From assembly GCA_014526335.1 (NCBI GenBank), contig JACTAT010000061.1, forward strand, positions 242,965 through 306,964: a stretch of DNA of 64,000 bases, written 5' to 3'. The notes under the pieces were generated by a model. That model ran no database searches, was not told the origin of the DNA, and worked only from the letters and a program-made list of their open reading frames with translations. How positions within the stretch are numbered: the stretch's first letter is position 1; each line of letters opens with the position of its first letter. Below are positions 10,859 through 21,931 of the stretch, in pieces. The stretch comes from Chrysaora quinquecirrha (lineage: Eukaryota > Cnidaria > Scyphozoa > Semaeostomeae > Pelagiidae). The position numbers and the translations under genes are program-made.

Positions 10859-11181
10859 ATTTACGAAAGTTTGTTCGTACAAAAATTATGACCCCAGATT
10901 GAGATTGAGCATCTTCGTGTTAGTGTTTAGGCAAATTTTTACTTCTCTTTTCCCCCTCTTTTCATTAAAATGTTGATTGTATGGCGTTTTAAAGTTTGAG
11001 GGATTTGACCATGAAAAATGACTGGTGTTAAATTTCACCCCTATCAAATCTTTTATAAATTTTCAAACCTTAAATCGCTATAAAATCAACATAAGCCCGT
11101 AAAAATTTCCTCAACACTAAAATGAAGACGCTCAATCTGAATCAAGGGTCGAAAATTTTGTACGAACAGATTTTCCTAAAT
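10859..11181. mobile_element. 323-bp full-length palindromic MITE, unit 2
   Basis: The whole element folds on itself. The left arm begins ATTTACGAAAGTTTGTTCGT and the inverted right arm begins ATTTAGGAAAATCTGTTCGT; pairing continues to the centre with about 75-80 percent identity. An almost identical copy is at 26998-27321 in unit 4. Unit 3 keeps only 42 bp of the right arm (21217-21258). Confidence 0.7.
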
Positions 11182-11408
11182 CTTGGAAACGAGGCTCTTA
11201 GTTGAAAAGGTGTATTCGCCCTGATTTGCGAAACGAGCTACTTCTGTATTGCAACGATTTTCGTCGATCGTCGATTGTCTTAAACTCACCGTTAATCACA
11301 CTGGTAAGTCACCCTGTTCTGTCGAATGTGGCGAGTCATCTTTTGTCGAGGCGACTTGGCCAGATTTGTGGCGAATCTGCAATGTGGCGAGTTGACCTGC
11401 TGCCGAAA
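11182..11408. other. Conserved gene 5'-flank segment split by insertion
   Basis: This segment is nearly identical to 27322-27548 upstream of gene 4 and similar to 21259-21487 upstream of gene 3. In unit 2 it is separated from the rest of the 5' flank (14778 onward) by the 3,363-bp element. An open frame crosses it, but its protein has no recognisable feature. Confidence 0.6.
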
Positions 11409-14400
11409 GAGGGGGGCTTTGGGGGGTATCAAAACCCGAAAACCCGGAGGAAAATTAGGAAAAACCCGAAAACCCGGACAAAATTTTGGCAAAACCCGGA
11501 AACCCGCAGACGAAAAATCATAATCCCAAAACTGCATTGGGGTACTAGAATTAGTCATTGTCAAACGGTTGGTATCATGTTTTTACTTATTTTGCTTCAC
11601 TAGCTTCATTTCTTTATCAAGAGCAAATGCAAATGCCTAATTTAAACCGTAGCACAAGATTTTCGAGACTCGCAACAAAAGAGACAAACAACGACTACAA
11701 TCTGTACCTTGAACCAAGGGAAACGTCATTTGCCTTTTCGATTTCATCCTAGTTCACTATCACTATCTCTCTCTTATATACGACTTAAAAATCGTCATCA
11801 TTGATTGCATCAAACATCAAACTATCAATTTTGTTTGCCATTTCATTAGTCCATCATCTATCATTCTCTCCGTGCCACCTTTAGATCCACTTTCATTATC
11901 ATCTCCTTCGAAATTCAAATTCAAGAAATCCAAGAAATCGTAAAAAAATCCAAGGCACCGTCAAAGAAAGAAGGATTCTTTATGCTGCTAGTCTACAGGG
12001 CCGTAGCTACGGGGGGGGGGGGTGTGGGGGGTGTGACACCCCCCCAGGCAAGTTGTCCGTCGGCAAATTTGAGAAGAACGGAATTTTTCGGCAATAATAA
12101 CTAAGGGCGAGAAATGTTGCAAATCAAAAGAAACAAAAAAGTGTCAGCAAATGTCGGGAAAACGTTCAGCACATAGCTTGCCGACGAATACTAGCATCCA
12201 CTTTCCACAGCTGCCGACATTTTTGGTATCAATAACAGTTAGGGGTTGCTAACTGCGAGCAAATGCCGAGAGAAAGTGCTTCCTTACCAGCTAATCGTAT
12301 CTGTACATGCCAGTTTGACAGCCATAACAGATACCTGCGCGCAGCAGCGAACAGGATGGAGATACAATGCACGGGGTCACCAAGACTGCCTATGTCTAGA
12401 ATTAGAGGTTTAGTCCTATTTCAAACTGTAAAGCGCTCTAGAGTGCATTATCAAACAAGTCTCAAATTATACAGTGTATACAAGAATCAAACTGGCAGAT
12501 GACTACAATGTTGTTGTTCAACAGCTGAAAAGGTTGTGTTTCACGGCATTTTAGAGTTCAAATTTTCAAAATTTTCCGGGGGAGCATGCCCCCTGACCCC
12601 TCTTGCATGTGTGTCCCCAGGTGCGTCTGGCCCGGGGGGCAAAGTGGCGATCGCCAGCCGGGCCCTCTAATAGATGAACGTTACAGAAAAATTACAGGCC
12701 CTTTCCTTGAAAGTTTGAGAAGATAATTTACGTGCACCGAATGATTGCAGTCATGAGAAGGGCCCCACAATGACCGGTATCTACAGTTTTCGTGAGCAAA
12801 TTCAAAAAGCGGATGGATATTACAATCGTTTCGTGCCGTGCTTCGTGCGACGGCTGCGACCATACGCAAAATCATTCTCCTTGTCACAGTGAACAAGATG
12901 GTTTAATCTTCACCAGAGGAAAGCCGATCATTATACATACTGTAATGTTTCTACAGTTTTATTTTGAAATTCTAAAGTTTTTCCTTCTCTTTTTCGAGGG
13001 TTTACTATTCTTTCATTCCAATGATGAGGTGCTCAAATTGCTAAAATAGCCGTTTTAGAAGGTCTAGCAACCAAAATTTTCTTCGCCGCCCAACCATCGT
13101 GGGCGGCAGATTTAGTCTTCCCACTTGAAGTTTATAGATGTTGAAATTCGAAAAAGCGAAAAAGTGCAAAAGTATGTTTCTCAAATTGAAATGCAAGCAT
13201 AGGTCCCCCTCAGCACATCTATCAATTAATAACAAATATCGACTGAGCGTATTTAAGATGAATTCTTTATAAGTGGGTGTGGTTCAGAAATTTTATTTGT
13301 CACACTCTGAACCGGGCCCTTCTGATTTGGTACCCACCCTGCAATTGTGGTGCCAGACCGCCCCTGTGTGTCCCCCATTTCTATATGATGTTCTATGATT
13401 CAAGCATAATATTCCTGACCTGACTGTTGTGTGCAAAGCATGGGAAACAAAAACAAATTTGCCAAGGAAAGAACAACAGCCAAGCCACACCCATATCTAA
13501 AGGCCACGCCCATTTTGTCGGCAGAAAGCTTAGCTACACCCCCCCAGTCATTGAGTCCTAGCGACGGCCCTGCTAGTCTGAGCATCGCATACATAAACAA
13601 CGCTGTCAAATTTCGTGCATATCTTGGGGTTGTTTAAAACGACATAATTCTGCTGGACCATCATTATTTTCCTCCCCCGTAGCTGCGAATTTTTTCAGCT
13701 CTCCACATTGTTTACCACACCGAAAACCTCTCCTGATTCGTAAAGAGCACTTCGGGTCCAAAACTAGTGAGGATATACATGGCTCATTATTTGACATAGC
13801 ATATCAACAATCTACATATGTTCTTGTTTTCTGGAGACCTAAGTTAGTTTTGCCTTTTTGCCAGACACAAATAAACTGCTGCCATTTATACGGAGGCTGA
13901 GTCTGTGTTTCTTACCTACTACTGAATAAACTTCTCCCAATCTTCGTTGTAAGCTGTGACAGTATCCGCTTGACAACACTTGACACCATATACATCTTTC
14001 TCCAAAATCAACCCAGCTAATTCACCATCCAATTTATTTGGGGTGTATTACACGGGGTTGTCTATAAAACTCACTGCTTCAAAGGATGATTGTTGCTCTT
14101 TATCTTTGTCCCAAAAGATTATAGCAGTCGTCCCTGTCAGAATTTCGGGCTACATAAATGCTCATAATTTTTTGAATGTGAGTATGAATTCGTAGTTTTA
14201 TAGCCACTGTGCCCGTCAAATCAATTCCAAGGTGTGTTACAATGTAACTAGAACCGCTTTTCTTCCTTTTAATTTCAAAGAGATAGAGTTTCCAATAACA
14301 TCTATTGCCTTGATAGAGCCATTATCTCATGCAAGGAATTGTATGCCAGCAGTGTAATGATGAACTTCATTTGCCATGGTACCGAATCGCAGAGATCTAG

Positions 14401-14771
14401 CGAGCTTTGTACAACGTTGAAAATGTGAATTAGAATTGTATGATAAGAAGACAAGCCATCCATGGTATAACCTAGCTACATAACCGAGGCCTTCCAGCTC
14501 TAAAAAGTCAACTTTACTGACTTGACGTTTATCATAGTTTCAAGAACCGTTAATGAATTTCACAAAGTGATATATCCTATTTGACGGGGAAAAACCCGAA
14601 AACCCGCACATTTTTACAACAATACCCGAAAACCCGAGTTCAAAAATGGTAAAACCCGCAACCCGTCAAATATTCTGAACCCGAAAACCCGCACGTTTTT
14701 TTGGAATAACCCGAAAACCCGAGGGCAAAATCGGCTAAACCCGCAACCCGTAAAACCCCAAAGCCCCCCTC
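11409..14771. mobile_element. 3,363-bp DNA transposon with 6-bp TSD and CCCG-rich subterminal repeats
   Basis: Terminal inverted repeats GAGGGGGGCTTTGGGG are exact at both ends. Direct repeats CCGAAA flank it (11403-11408 and 14772-14777). The uninterrupted site TGCCGAAACGACC is present upstream of gene 4 at 27541-27553, confirming a precise insertion. Just inside each end are clustered copies of AACCCGAAAACCCG (about 11430-11510 and 14586-14745). No transposase was recognised, so it is probably non-autonomous. A hAT-like element is nested at 11996-13572; without it the host element is about 1.8 kb. A 6-bp TSD fits few described superfamilies (IS3EU and Dada are the ones I know); assignment is open. 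Confidence 0.85.
11996..13572. mobile_element. Nested hAT-like element, 1,577 bp
   Basis: The ends read CAGGGCCGTAGCTA and, inverted, CAGGGCCGTCGCTA (13 of 14 match). Flanking 8-mers CTAGTCTA (11988-11995) and CTAGTCTG (13573-13580) match at 7 of 8 positions. The CAGGG start and 8-bp duplication are typical of hAT transposons. No transposase ORF is recognised, so it is likely non-autonomous. It lies wholly within the 3,363-bp element, so it inserted there later or was carried in. Confidence 0.75.
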
Positions 14772-15084
14772 CCGAAACGACCTGGAGAGGAGTAGTCTCA
14801 AACCTGTGACTTTTGACTTTTGGTTGCGTACTTCAATGCTCTACCGGCGGCTGCCAGCCCTACTCGTACCAATTGCTTAAATTTCAATGGCGCTGTAAGT
14901 GGACTTTGTAAGAAACCGAAAACTTAATCGTTCGGACAAAACTTTGTATGCAAATTTGATGGTCCGAAAGTCTTCGGTTTTAATGTACGACAAACGTTAT
15001 GTCTGATTAGGACGATTAGGGTCTGATACTGTGTCATTGGCCAAATCAGTTAGCGGTTGAGAAATCTAGGACATGTGTTTGGGG

Positions 15085-15092
15085 CCTTATAT
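15085..15092 (+). promoter_or_regulatory. Candidate TATA-like box, gene 2 5' flank
   Basis: CCTTATATGCGGCTCC is conserved about 110-120 bp before the start codons of genes 2, 3 and 4. In gene 1 it is altered to GGCATAATGCGGC. A possible 3' splice site (CTCTCTTTCAG/AACATTG, AG at 15172-15173) lies between it and the ATG, so a 5' UTR intron is an alternative arrangement. This is a motif-level guess only. Confidence 0.2.
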
Positions 15093-15206
15093 GCGGCTCC
15101 GTACTGCAGATTCGACTCCCTTCGACTATACGTCTTTATATTTGACTTTTAACTCTCTTTCAGAACATTGATAATCGTCCGATTGTGACTACTGTACTGT
15201 CCAATC

Positions 15207-18200
15207 ATGCCACGAGGTAAACTAATTTTTGCATTGATCTTTTTCTTCCTCTTATACACTCTTCTGCCTGTCTTGGGCCTTCCTTATGGGTGTCACTGGA
15301 AGACACCTGTGTACCTAGACTGCAGCAATGCCGGTTTGGACAGGTTCCCAAATGATATTCCTAACTCAACAATGTACATCGATCTTTCTGGAAACTCTCA
15401 GCTGAATTTAAACGAAGATTATTTCTTACGATTTCCTAAGCTGCAAATGCTTAGTTTGGAAAGATGCTGGCTTAAAGGGCCTATCATATTGCCAAAGTCT
15501 CTGAAGCGATTTACCATAAGAGATAATTCATTCAACGAGGCAACTATACGTAAAACATTTGAAAACGTTTCATCGAGCTTATTTTACATTGATATTTCTC
15601 ACAACCAATTGACACTGGAACGCGTTTTGAGATTTTTACCCAAAACTGTAACTCGCCTTAGAGTTGGAGGTAACATTATGCCTGTGGTACGCAAGGATTA
15701 TTTTCGCGAATTCAGAAAATTGCTTTATCTGAATTTAGATGGCTGTGGAATAAGACAGATTGAAGAAAATTCACTTGACACACTTGTTCATCTGCATATA
15801 TTTAGCCTATCAAGCAATAACCTGGAGAGCATTCCAGATAATTTGTTCCAGTTTTAAGAAATTTGGGAGTCTTGTACCTGGACCATAACAAGTTCTCTAA
15901 GCCACCAGTTTTCGAAGGTCTAACAAGCCTAGAAACCTTAAATTTACATCACAACAGAATCAAACGACTTCTACCAACAGACTTTTATAAGAAGCGAATA
16001 GGCCGGTTGGTTCTTAACGACAATCAGATCCGCACGTTTGATCTGCGAAATACGAAATATCTGAAAATTGATTTGTCGTATAATCGAATTGAAAGACTCA
16101 ATGCTTTTGCTTTCAAAGGCCGAAGAGTGCTGAACGATTTAATGCTACAGAATAATAACATTACACACATATCGCCGTTAGCGTTTAAGGGAATGATTCA
16201 AATCGTTTCGCTATATCTTCAACGAAACAACATCAGCAGTTTACCAAAAGGCATTTTTAAAAACATGATCGTGAACAATTTGTTTCTCTACGGAAACAAT
16301 ATCAGTTCTATGGATGGGATTTTAGACAACATGAGATCACCGCCTATGTTGTTGCTGTTGTTTTCAAACCCTTCACTCAAGAGCATAAAGCTCTGGGATT
16401 ACCGTACCATGTCGAATTATTCTAGTATTTACGTGAGTTGCGATAGATTCAAACAAATTGCTGGCTTTGGGGATTTCAGAGTTAATATAAACTGCTTTCC
16501 GTCTGTGTATTTTTCAATACGTTTGCGAGATGCAAGTTTGGCAAGAGATGGCTTCAAGTGTACTTTAAGCTATAAGACGCGAACGTATTCATGTACCCCT
16601 TGCCCCCTGGGGTGTTACACAGACCTTCGCAGCTGCCCCGATGGATGCTGCAAACAGTGTCCTGCTGGATCGTTCTATCAAGACGATCTTGCAATGACGT
16701 ACTGCAAGCCTTGTCCCCGGCGGGTGCACTAGACTTATAAAACCACATCCACCCTTGTCCGGAGGTCCACAAAAATACCCCTTTCCACTGACAATCACAC
16801 ATACATTTGACCCCTTTTCACTGATTTTTTGCGGCCTTTTACCAAGGAAAATAGACCCTTTTTCTGAATATCAATGACATTGAATGACTTGTTAAACATT
16901 GTTAGAATGCTAAAGCCTTCATAATGGAAATCACCCATACATGATATTAAAAGATTTTTGCAAATAGTTTAAAAATCTGATGAGCAAAATTATTTGTAAA
17001 ATAGCTGATTAAATTTGAATACTGTATTAGCATCAGTTTTTAGGTCCCCTATACATAGGAGCTTAGTTACCTACACTGTCATTTATATATAGTGCATGGG
17101 TCAAAAAAACAATAAACATTGGCATTTGAAAACACATTTGTTTGTAATTCATTTTTGTTAGGCACAAGCTAGATGAGTGGAAGTGGTGTGGAAGTGTGTG
17201 GACAAAGTCAAACGGCAAGCTTTGCTCTCCTTTTCCCATTAAAAAAAATATGTCAAATGCACCTCAGTTTCCTGTACCATGAAGCTAAATTTTGAATGCT
17301 ACTTGGGAATTGAATTAAGTTGTAAGAAGAAGCAATGGTTTGAAAGCTTGTTTTAAATGTCTAAACAATTATATCTTGATTAAAAGATTAAAAATAGGAA
17401 AATCAAATTGGATTACAGTGTTCAGATTCACGGCCCAATTTTTCAAAAAGACCCCTTTTTTCAAATTCTAGGTCCTTGTTTCACATCATGAAATACCCCT
17501 TTCTCAGTGATTTTATGGACACGGGTGCTGTACATTTTTCCATTGGAGTGCACCCGCCGGGGCCTTGTCCTGCCGGACAATATGTACCCCCTAGTAGATC
17601 CCCAGGCAAAAGCCCGTTGGAATGCTTGACGTGTCCGGATGGAACAAAGAAGAATCACCCCGCCGGTTATCGAGCTTGTAAATGCTTGGACGGCTTCGCT
17701 CGCACAGATCGCTTTGGAAAGTGCAACAAATGTAGTCAACGTGGCATAGAATGTCGTCGTGATTATCCTGAGCTGCTTAAAGACTATTGGTGGATTTGGC
17801 ATGATGGATCTCCTTCAAACTCAACTTGTAAAAAGTCGTTTGTTGCTTTCATGAAAAATCTTGACATAAAAAACAACGAATATGATAGAGCTACAAGTAG
17901 TTTTTCATGTGCACTGCCACAACCTCATCACTGCCCTGTGAAAGGATCGTGTCTTGGCGGTGTCGATGCAACATGCTTAAGTAACTACACAGGTATATTA
18001 TGCTCTGTTTGTGAAAAAGGATACAGTAGGCAGTTCCAGAAATGCGTAAAATGCCCGAAACCAGTTTATGCAATACTGCAATTCATTGGCTACATAACAC
18101 TTTTCGTTTTCATTTGTTTGCTTGTATCCTGGACTGACAAAATCAAAGTAAAGATTGACGAAGATTACACGAGGACATTTGCTGATATTGTATTATCAAA

Positions 18201-19407
18201 CTTGAAGATTTTGCTTGGCTTTTATCAAGTGTTAATAGTGATAATCCATGCATTTTCAAACGTGAATTGGCCACATTCCTTGAAAAAGACAATCGGCATA
18301 TTCCAATTCGTTCAACTTGAAGTATTCCGAATTCCCTCTCTTCGTTGTTTGAAGCCAGAATGGGGGCTAAATTCCATTCATGAATTCTGGATTGCTCTGA
18401 TTGGAACGGCGGCATTTCCTATTGTTATTCTCGCGTATCTTGCAGTAAAAGTGGCCTATTTATATTTTGCTGAAACACTACACGCAAATTTCATTCGGCG
18501 AAGCAGAGTTTGTAAAAGAAATTGCTTTCGAGTCCTTGTGTTGTTTTTCTTTGTAACTTATCCTCTTACGGCGCAGAGGATTGTTCAGGTTCTGCCAATA
18601 AGCTGCCATAACATATGCACCAGCATGAAAAATGGTAAATGCCTGCACCAGCTTTCCTACTTGAAGTCTGACTACAGCGTCAAATGTTTGTCGTTATCCG
18701 GTTCAAGTCGTTTGACTCTTGTTTTTGCGTACGTTGCAATCATAATTCCAGTAGGCCTGCCATTACTACTTTTTTGTTTGTTACTGAAGTATATACCTGA
18801 TAGTAAAAAGCAGGAAGATGCTGTGAATATTCAAGAGGAAAATGAATTCCTAATTACTGTCGAGAGTAACAGAAGTGAGGAAAGCGGATTGCAGTTTGCA
18901 TTGAAATTTTTATATGAGAATTACGATTCTGGAAACCGATACTGGGAGCCATTGGAGATGATTCGGAAGCTTATAATGACTGCGGGAGTGACTTTGTTCA
19001 TTGGTTATTACAAGACGGGAATGGGTACCACAATTGTGGTCGCTGGGTTCTTTGCTATTCTGCATGCGTTCAGACGACCTATGAGGGATTCTTTTGAGAA
19101 TATCTTGCAACTTCTATCTTTATCAATCATACCAATAAACCTCTGCCTCGGAGTCATTTTGAAATCAAATGACATTGCATATGATGACGCAAGGCTTCGA
19201 CCAAACGATGACAACGCTGCCATTGGCTATCTTCTTGTCATCCTTAATCTCTTTGTTCTTCTATTGGTTATCATTCGCCTGGTATACAGCGTCGGTAAAG
19301 CATCAAGTAATCTATGTACAGCTGCTGATAAGTGCTTTCATCGTGTTTGCTGCTGTTTCTTCAAAACGAGGCGGGCAGAAAATCAGAGAGTTCTTCTCTT
19401 AGAATGA
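15207..19407 (+). pseudogene. LRR / GCC2-GCC3 multipass receptor gene 2, disrupted
   Basis: This copy has the same architecture as gene 1, starting MPRGKLIFAL, with an in-frame TGA a few codons upstream fixing the start. Two lesions break it. A 1-nt loss near 15851-15855 creates TAA at 15855-15857, inside the LRR region (after residue 216). An 848-bp transposon at 16715-17562 splits the cysteine-rich stalk. Without the insert and its 6-bp duplication the copy is 3,347 bp, exactly one less than the 3,348 bp of genes 1 and 4, so these are the only length lesions. The 3' part, 17563-19407, is fully open and about as conserved as in the intact genes, which argues for recent inactivation. The AATAAA found after its siblings is also missing. 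Confidence 0.85.
16715..17562. mobile_element. 848-bp transposon in gene 2, 6-bp TSD
   Basis: Perfect 16-bp terminal inverted repeats CCCCGGCGGGTGCACT are flanked by exact CCTTGT duplications (16709-16714 and 17563-17568). Genes 1, 3 and 4 show the empty site. Inside both ends are repeated ACCCCTTT-type motifs (for example near 16772, 16812, 17450 and 17500). It encodes no recognisable protein and should be non-autonomous. The intact duplication implies a young insertion. Confidence 0.9.
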
Positions 19408-19973
19408 CTGTGGGAATGAGTGACAAATGAAAGGAAGTAAAAGAATTGTGAATGGAAGATTTCCAAGCTAAAATGACTTGTTTAAGCAGTTTTTTAATAA
19501 GACTTAAGATTCTTACTCGCGTCTGCAAAATACACAGTTTTTACTTAGATAGCTAGTTACGTTAAAAGAACCCAATGATATGAATACTCGGAATGCCGAG
19601 TAGCTTAATTGTTCACTTCTTTCAGTTCTTCATCTTCTGACAGTGCACCTTAAAAAACCGTTGCTTTTCCCAAAATTCTGAAAAGGATTCCCTGCTCCAG
19701 ATGACGTCTCCAGAATCAAAAACATACAGGCAAACGAGAGTGACCTTTGCTTTTCGAAATGTTGATGATGATGATGATGGCCTACGCACAGCAGCTGATT
19801 CTGGGCTTCACAGCAATACTATCTATCTAGTGTCATTTTAAGGTTTGTATCTTAGTTTTGAGCTTGCAAATAATACATACTGCTTCTATGATGAAAAATT
19901 TAGTATATTATTGGCCTATATCCGTTTTTATTACCATATTTTCACTTTCGAAACATTCTAGAAATATTGCTGC

Positions 19974-20016
19974 CATTGAACTATATATAAAAAGTCTTTT
20001 TATATATAGTTCAATG
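19974..20016. mobile_element. 43-bp perfect palindrome with 8-bp target duplication
   Basis: Two 21-base arms (starting CATTGAACTATATATAAAAA) are exact reverse complements around a single T. Direct repeats ATTGCTGC flank the insert at 19966-19973 and 20017-20024. Units 1, 2 and 4 lack the insert and have one copy or near-copy of the 8-mer, so it is a clean insertion. An 8-bp duplication is hAT-like, but the insert is almost pure hairpin and too short for a usual MITE. Confidence 0.85.
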
Positions 20017-20855
20017 ATTGCTGCTTGCTGCTGGCTCGACTTTTGCCGCCAAAATGCTTCGTTAGTTCCAGGCCCCGCTAGGGGCTTCGCGTCTCTGTAA
20101 AAGGCGGAATCAGGAACTTGTGGAACTTGAATCTGAGCGGAATATTTATTATGAATTTTTACACCTCGAATATTCAAACAAACTTTTTGATTTCTTATTT
20201 TGACCAGGTATTAAGAAACAGCTGTCCCAACTGTGGCGTTTTAACAAGCATAGTTCACTAAAATAACGAGAAAGACTTTGGTTTTAAAACCTCAAAAAAC
20301 TTTTGTTTGTTTCGGTCTGTTAGTAATCCTTTCTCATTCTAATAATCAAAACAAAGGAAAGAATGTAAACCTTCAGACATCTTTGTTTTGCAAAGTGTAC
20401 AGTATCCACGCAATTACAGGCAAAAGTGCACCATTACATCAGTGATTGCATGAACACGGGATCAAGATTTGTGTTGTCACATGTTGCAAAGCAATTCAAT
20501 TTCCATAAATAATATTGGTGTTTACTGTTAGAGGTAAGGTTATTTTCTGCATTTTTCAAATTATATTCCATGTTGTCAATATGCTTTTATGATTCTCGTC
20601 CTAAATTATGGCTCTCCCGCTTAACAGTTGGAATAAAATACGAGAAGGGAGTAATCGAGTTTGCAAATGACAATAAGCAAAGCAACCAAGCAAGGGGCAG
20701 ATTGATTATCTTATTGAAATACGTTCTCTTGATTATATATCAACTCAGATGCTTGTGTGATTGATTTTAGTACCTCAGTTTTCAGTACAAATTAAAAATA
20801 GCGCGAGCCTGAACAATAAATGCTTAAACAGAAAACAGAGATTACTGACCAGTCC

Positions 20856-21110
20856 TTAGCCCAGACCGTTCAAACAATCAAACATTGTTGGTCAAACATT
20901 TGAGATTTACTGTACTTTTCAAGCAATGTTTGACCGTTTGGGCACGTTGCGAAACAATGGTTGATAAGCAGAATTCGGCCAGCACAAACTATTGGACGAA
21001 CAATGTTTTGCGAGACGGTCAAGGTGAAGGGCCCCAGGTCAAGCATTTTGTCCGATAGGCAAATCGCAAATGTTTGACCAACAATTTTTGATCCTTTGGC
21101 CAGGGCCTTA
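20856..21110. mobile_element. Fold-back MITE, AAACATTGTTGGTC family, unit 3
   Basis: This copy is orthologous, by array position, to those at 10498-10752 and 26637-26891, and nearly identical to them. Confidence 0.65.
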
Positions 21111-21216
21111 GGGATTGAGTACATCATAAAGTAGCTTTCGCTTTGCTACCTTGATTACGTATTAATTTACAATCGTTTAGATCCAAAAATTGTTTATGAT
21201 TTCGATTATTATTATG

Positions 21217-21258
21217 AATCAAGGGTCGAAAATTTTGTACGAACAGATTTTCCTAAAT
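21217..21258. mobile_element. Remnant of the palindromic MITE, unit 3
   Basis: Only the right-arm end remains (ATCAAGGGTCGAAAATTTTG onward). Compared with unit 4 about 285 bp are missing, with TGA at both deletion edges, as expected of a microhomology deletion. Confidence 0.65.
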
Positions 21259-21931
21259 CTTGGAAACGAGGCTCTTAGTTGAAAAGGTGTATTCGCCCTG
21301 ATCTGCGAAACGAGCTACTTGTGTGTTGCAACGATTTTCGTCGATCGTCGATTGTCTTAAACTCACCGTTATTCACACTGGTAAGTCAGCTTGTTCAGCC
21401 GAATGTGGCGAGTCATCTTTTTTCGAGGCGACTTGGCCAGATGTGTGGCGAGTTGGCAATGTAGCAAGTTGACCTGCTGCCGAAACGACCTAGAGAGGAG
21501 TATTCTCAAACCTGTGACTTTTGACTTTTGGTTGCGTACTTCAATGCTCTACCGGCGGCTCCAAGCCCAGCCAACGGGAGCCCTACTCGTACCAAGCGCT
21601 TAAATTTCAATGGCGCTTTTAAGCGGACTTTGTAAGAAACCGAAAACTTAATCTTTCGGACAAATCTTTGTATGAAAATTTGATCATCCGAAAGTCTTCG
21701 GTTTTAATCTACGACAAACGTTATGTCTGATTAGGACGATTAGGGGTCTGATACTGTGTCATTGGCCAAATCAGTTAGCGGTTGAGAAATCTAGGACATG
21801 TGTTTGGGGCCTTATATGCGGCTCCGTACTGCAGATTCGACTCCCTTCGACTATGCGTCTTTATGTTTGCCTTCTAACTCTCTTTCAGAACATTGGAAAT
21901 CGTCCGATTGTGACTACTGTACTGTCCAATC

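Larger units (their letters stand above)
9421..19728 (+). repeat. Tandem array unit 2 (about 10.3 kb, inflated by insertions)
   Basis: The unit runs from GGCAAACGAGAG to the same motif at 19729. It is longer than its siblings because it contains the 3,363-bp element at 11409-14771 and the 848-bp element in the gene at 16715-17562. Without these it is about 6.1 kb. It carries the broken gene 2. Confidence 0.85.

Noticed and set aside
11202..11603. 133-codon ORF crossing into the transposon end
   Set aside because: It runs across the insertion junction and reads the subterminal repeats; the upstream part is conserved as DNA in units 3 and 4 but without domain features.
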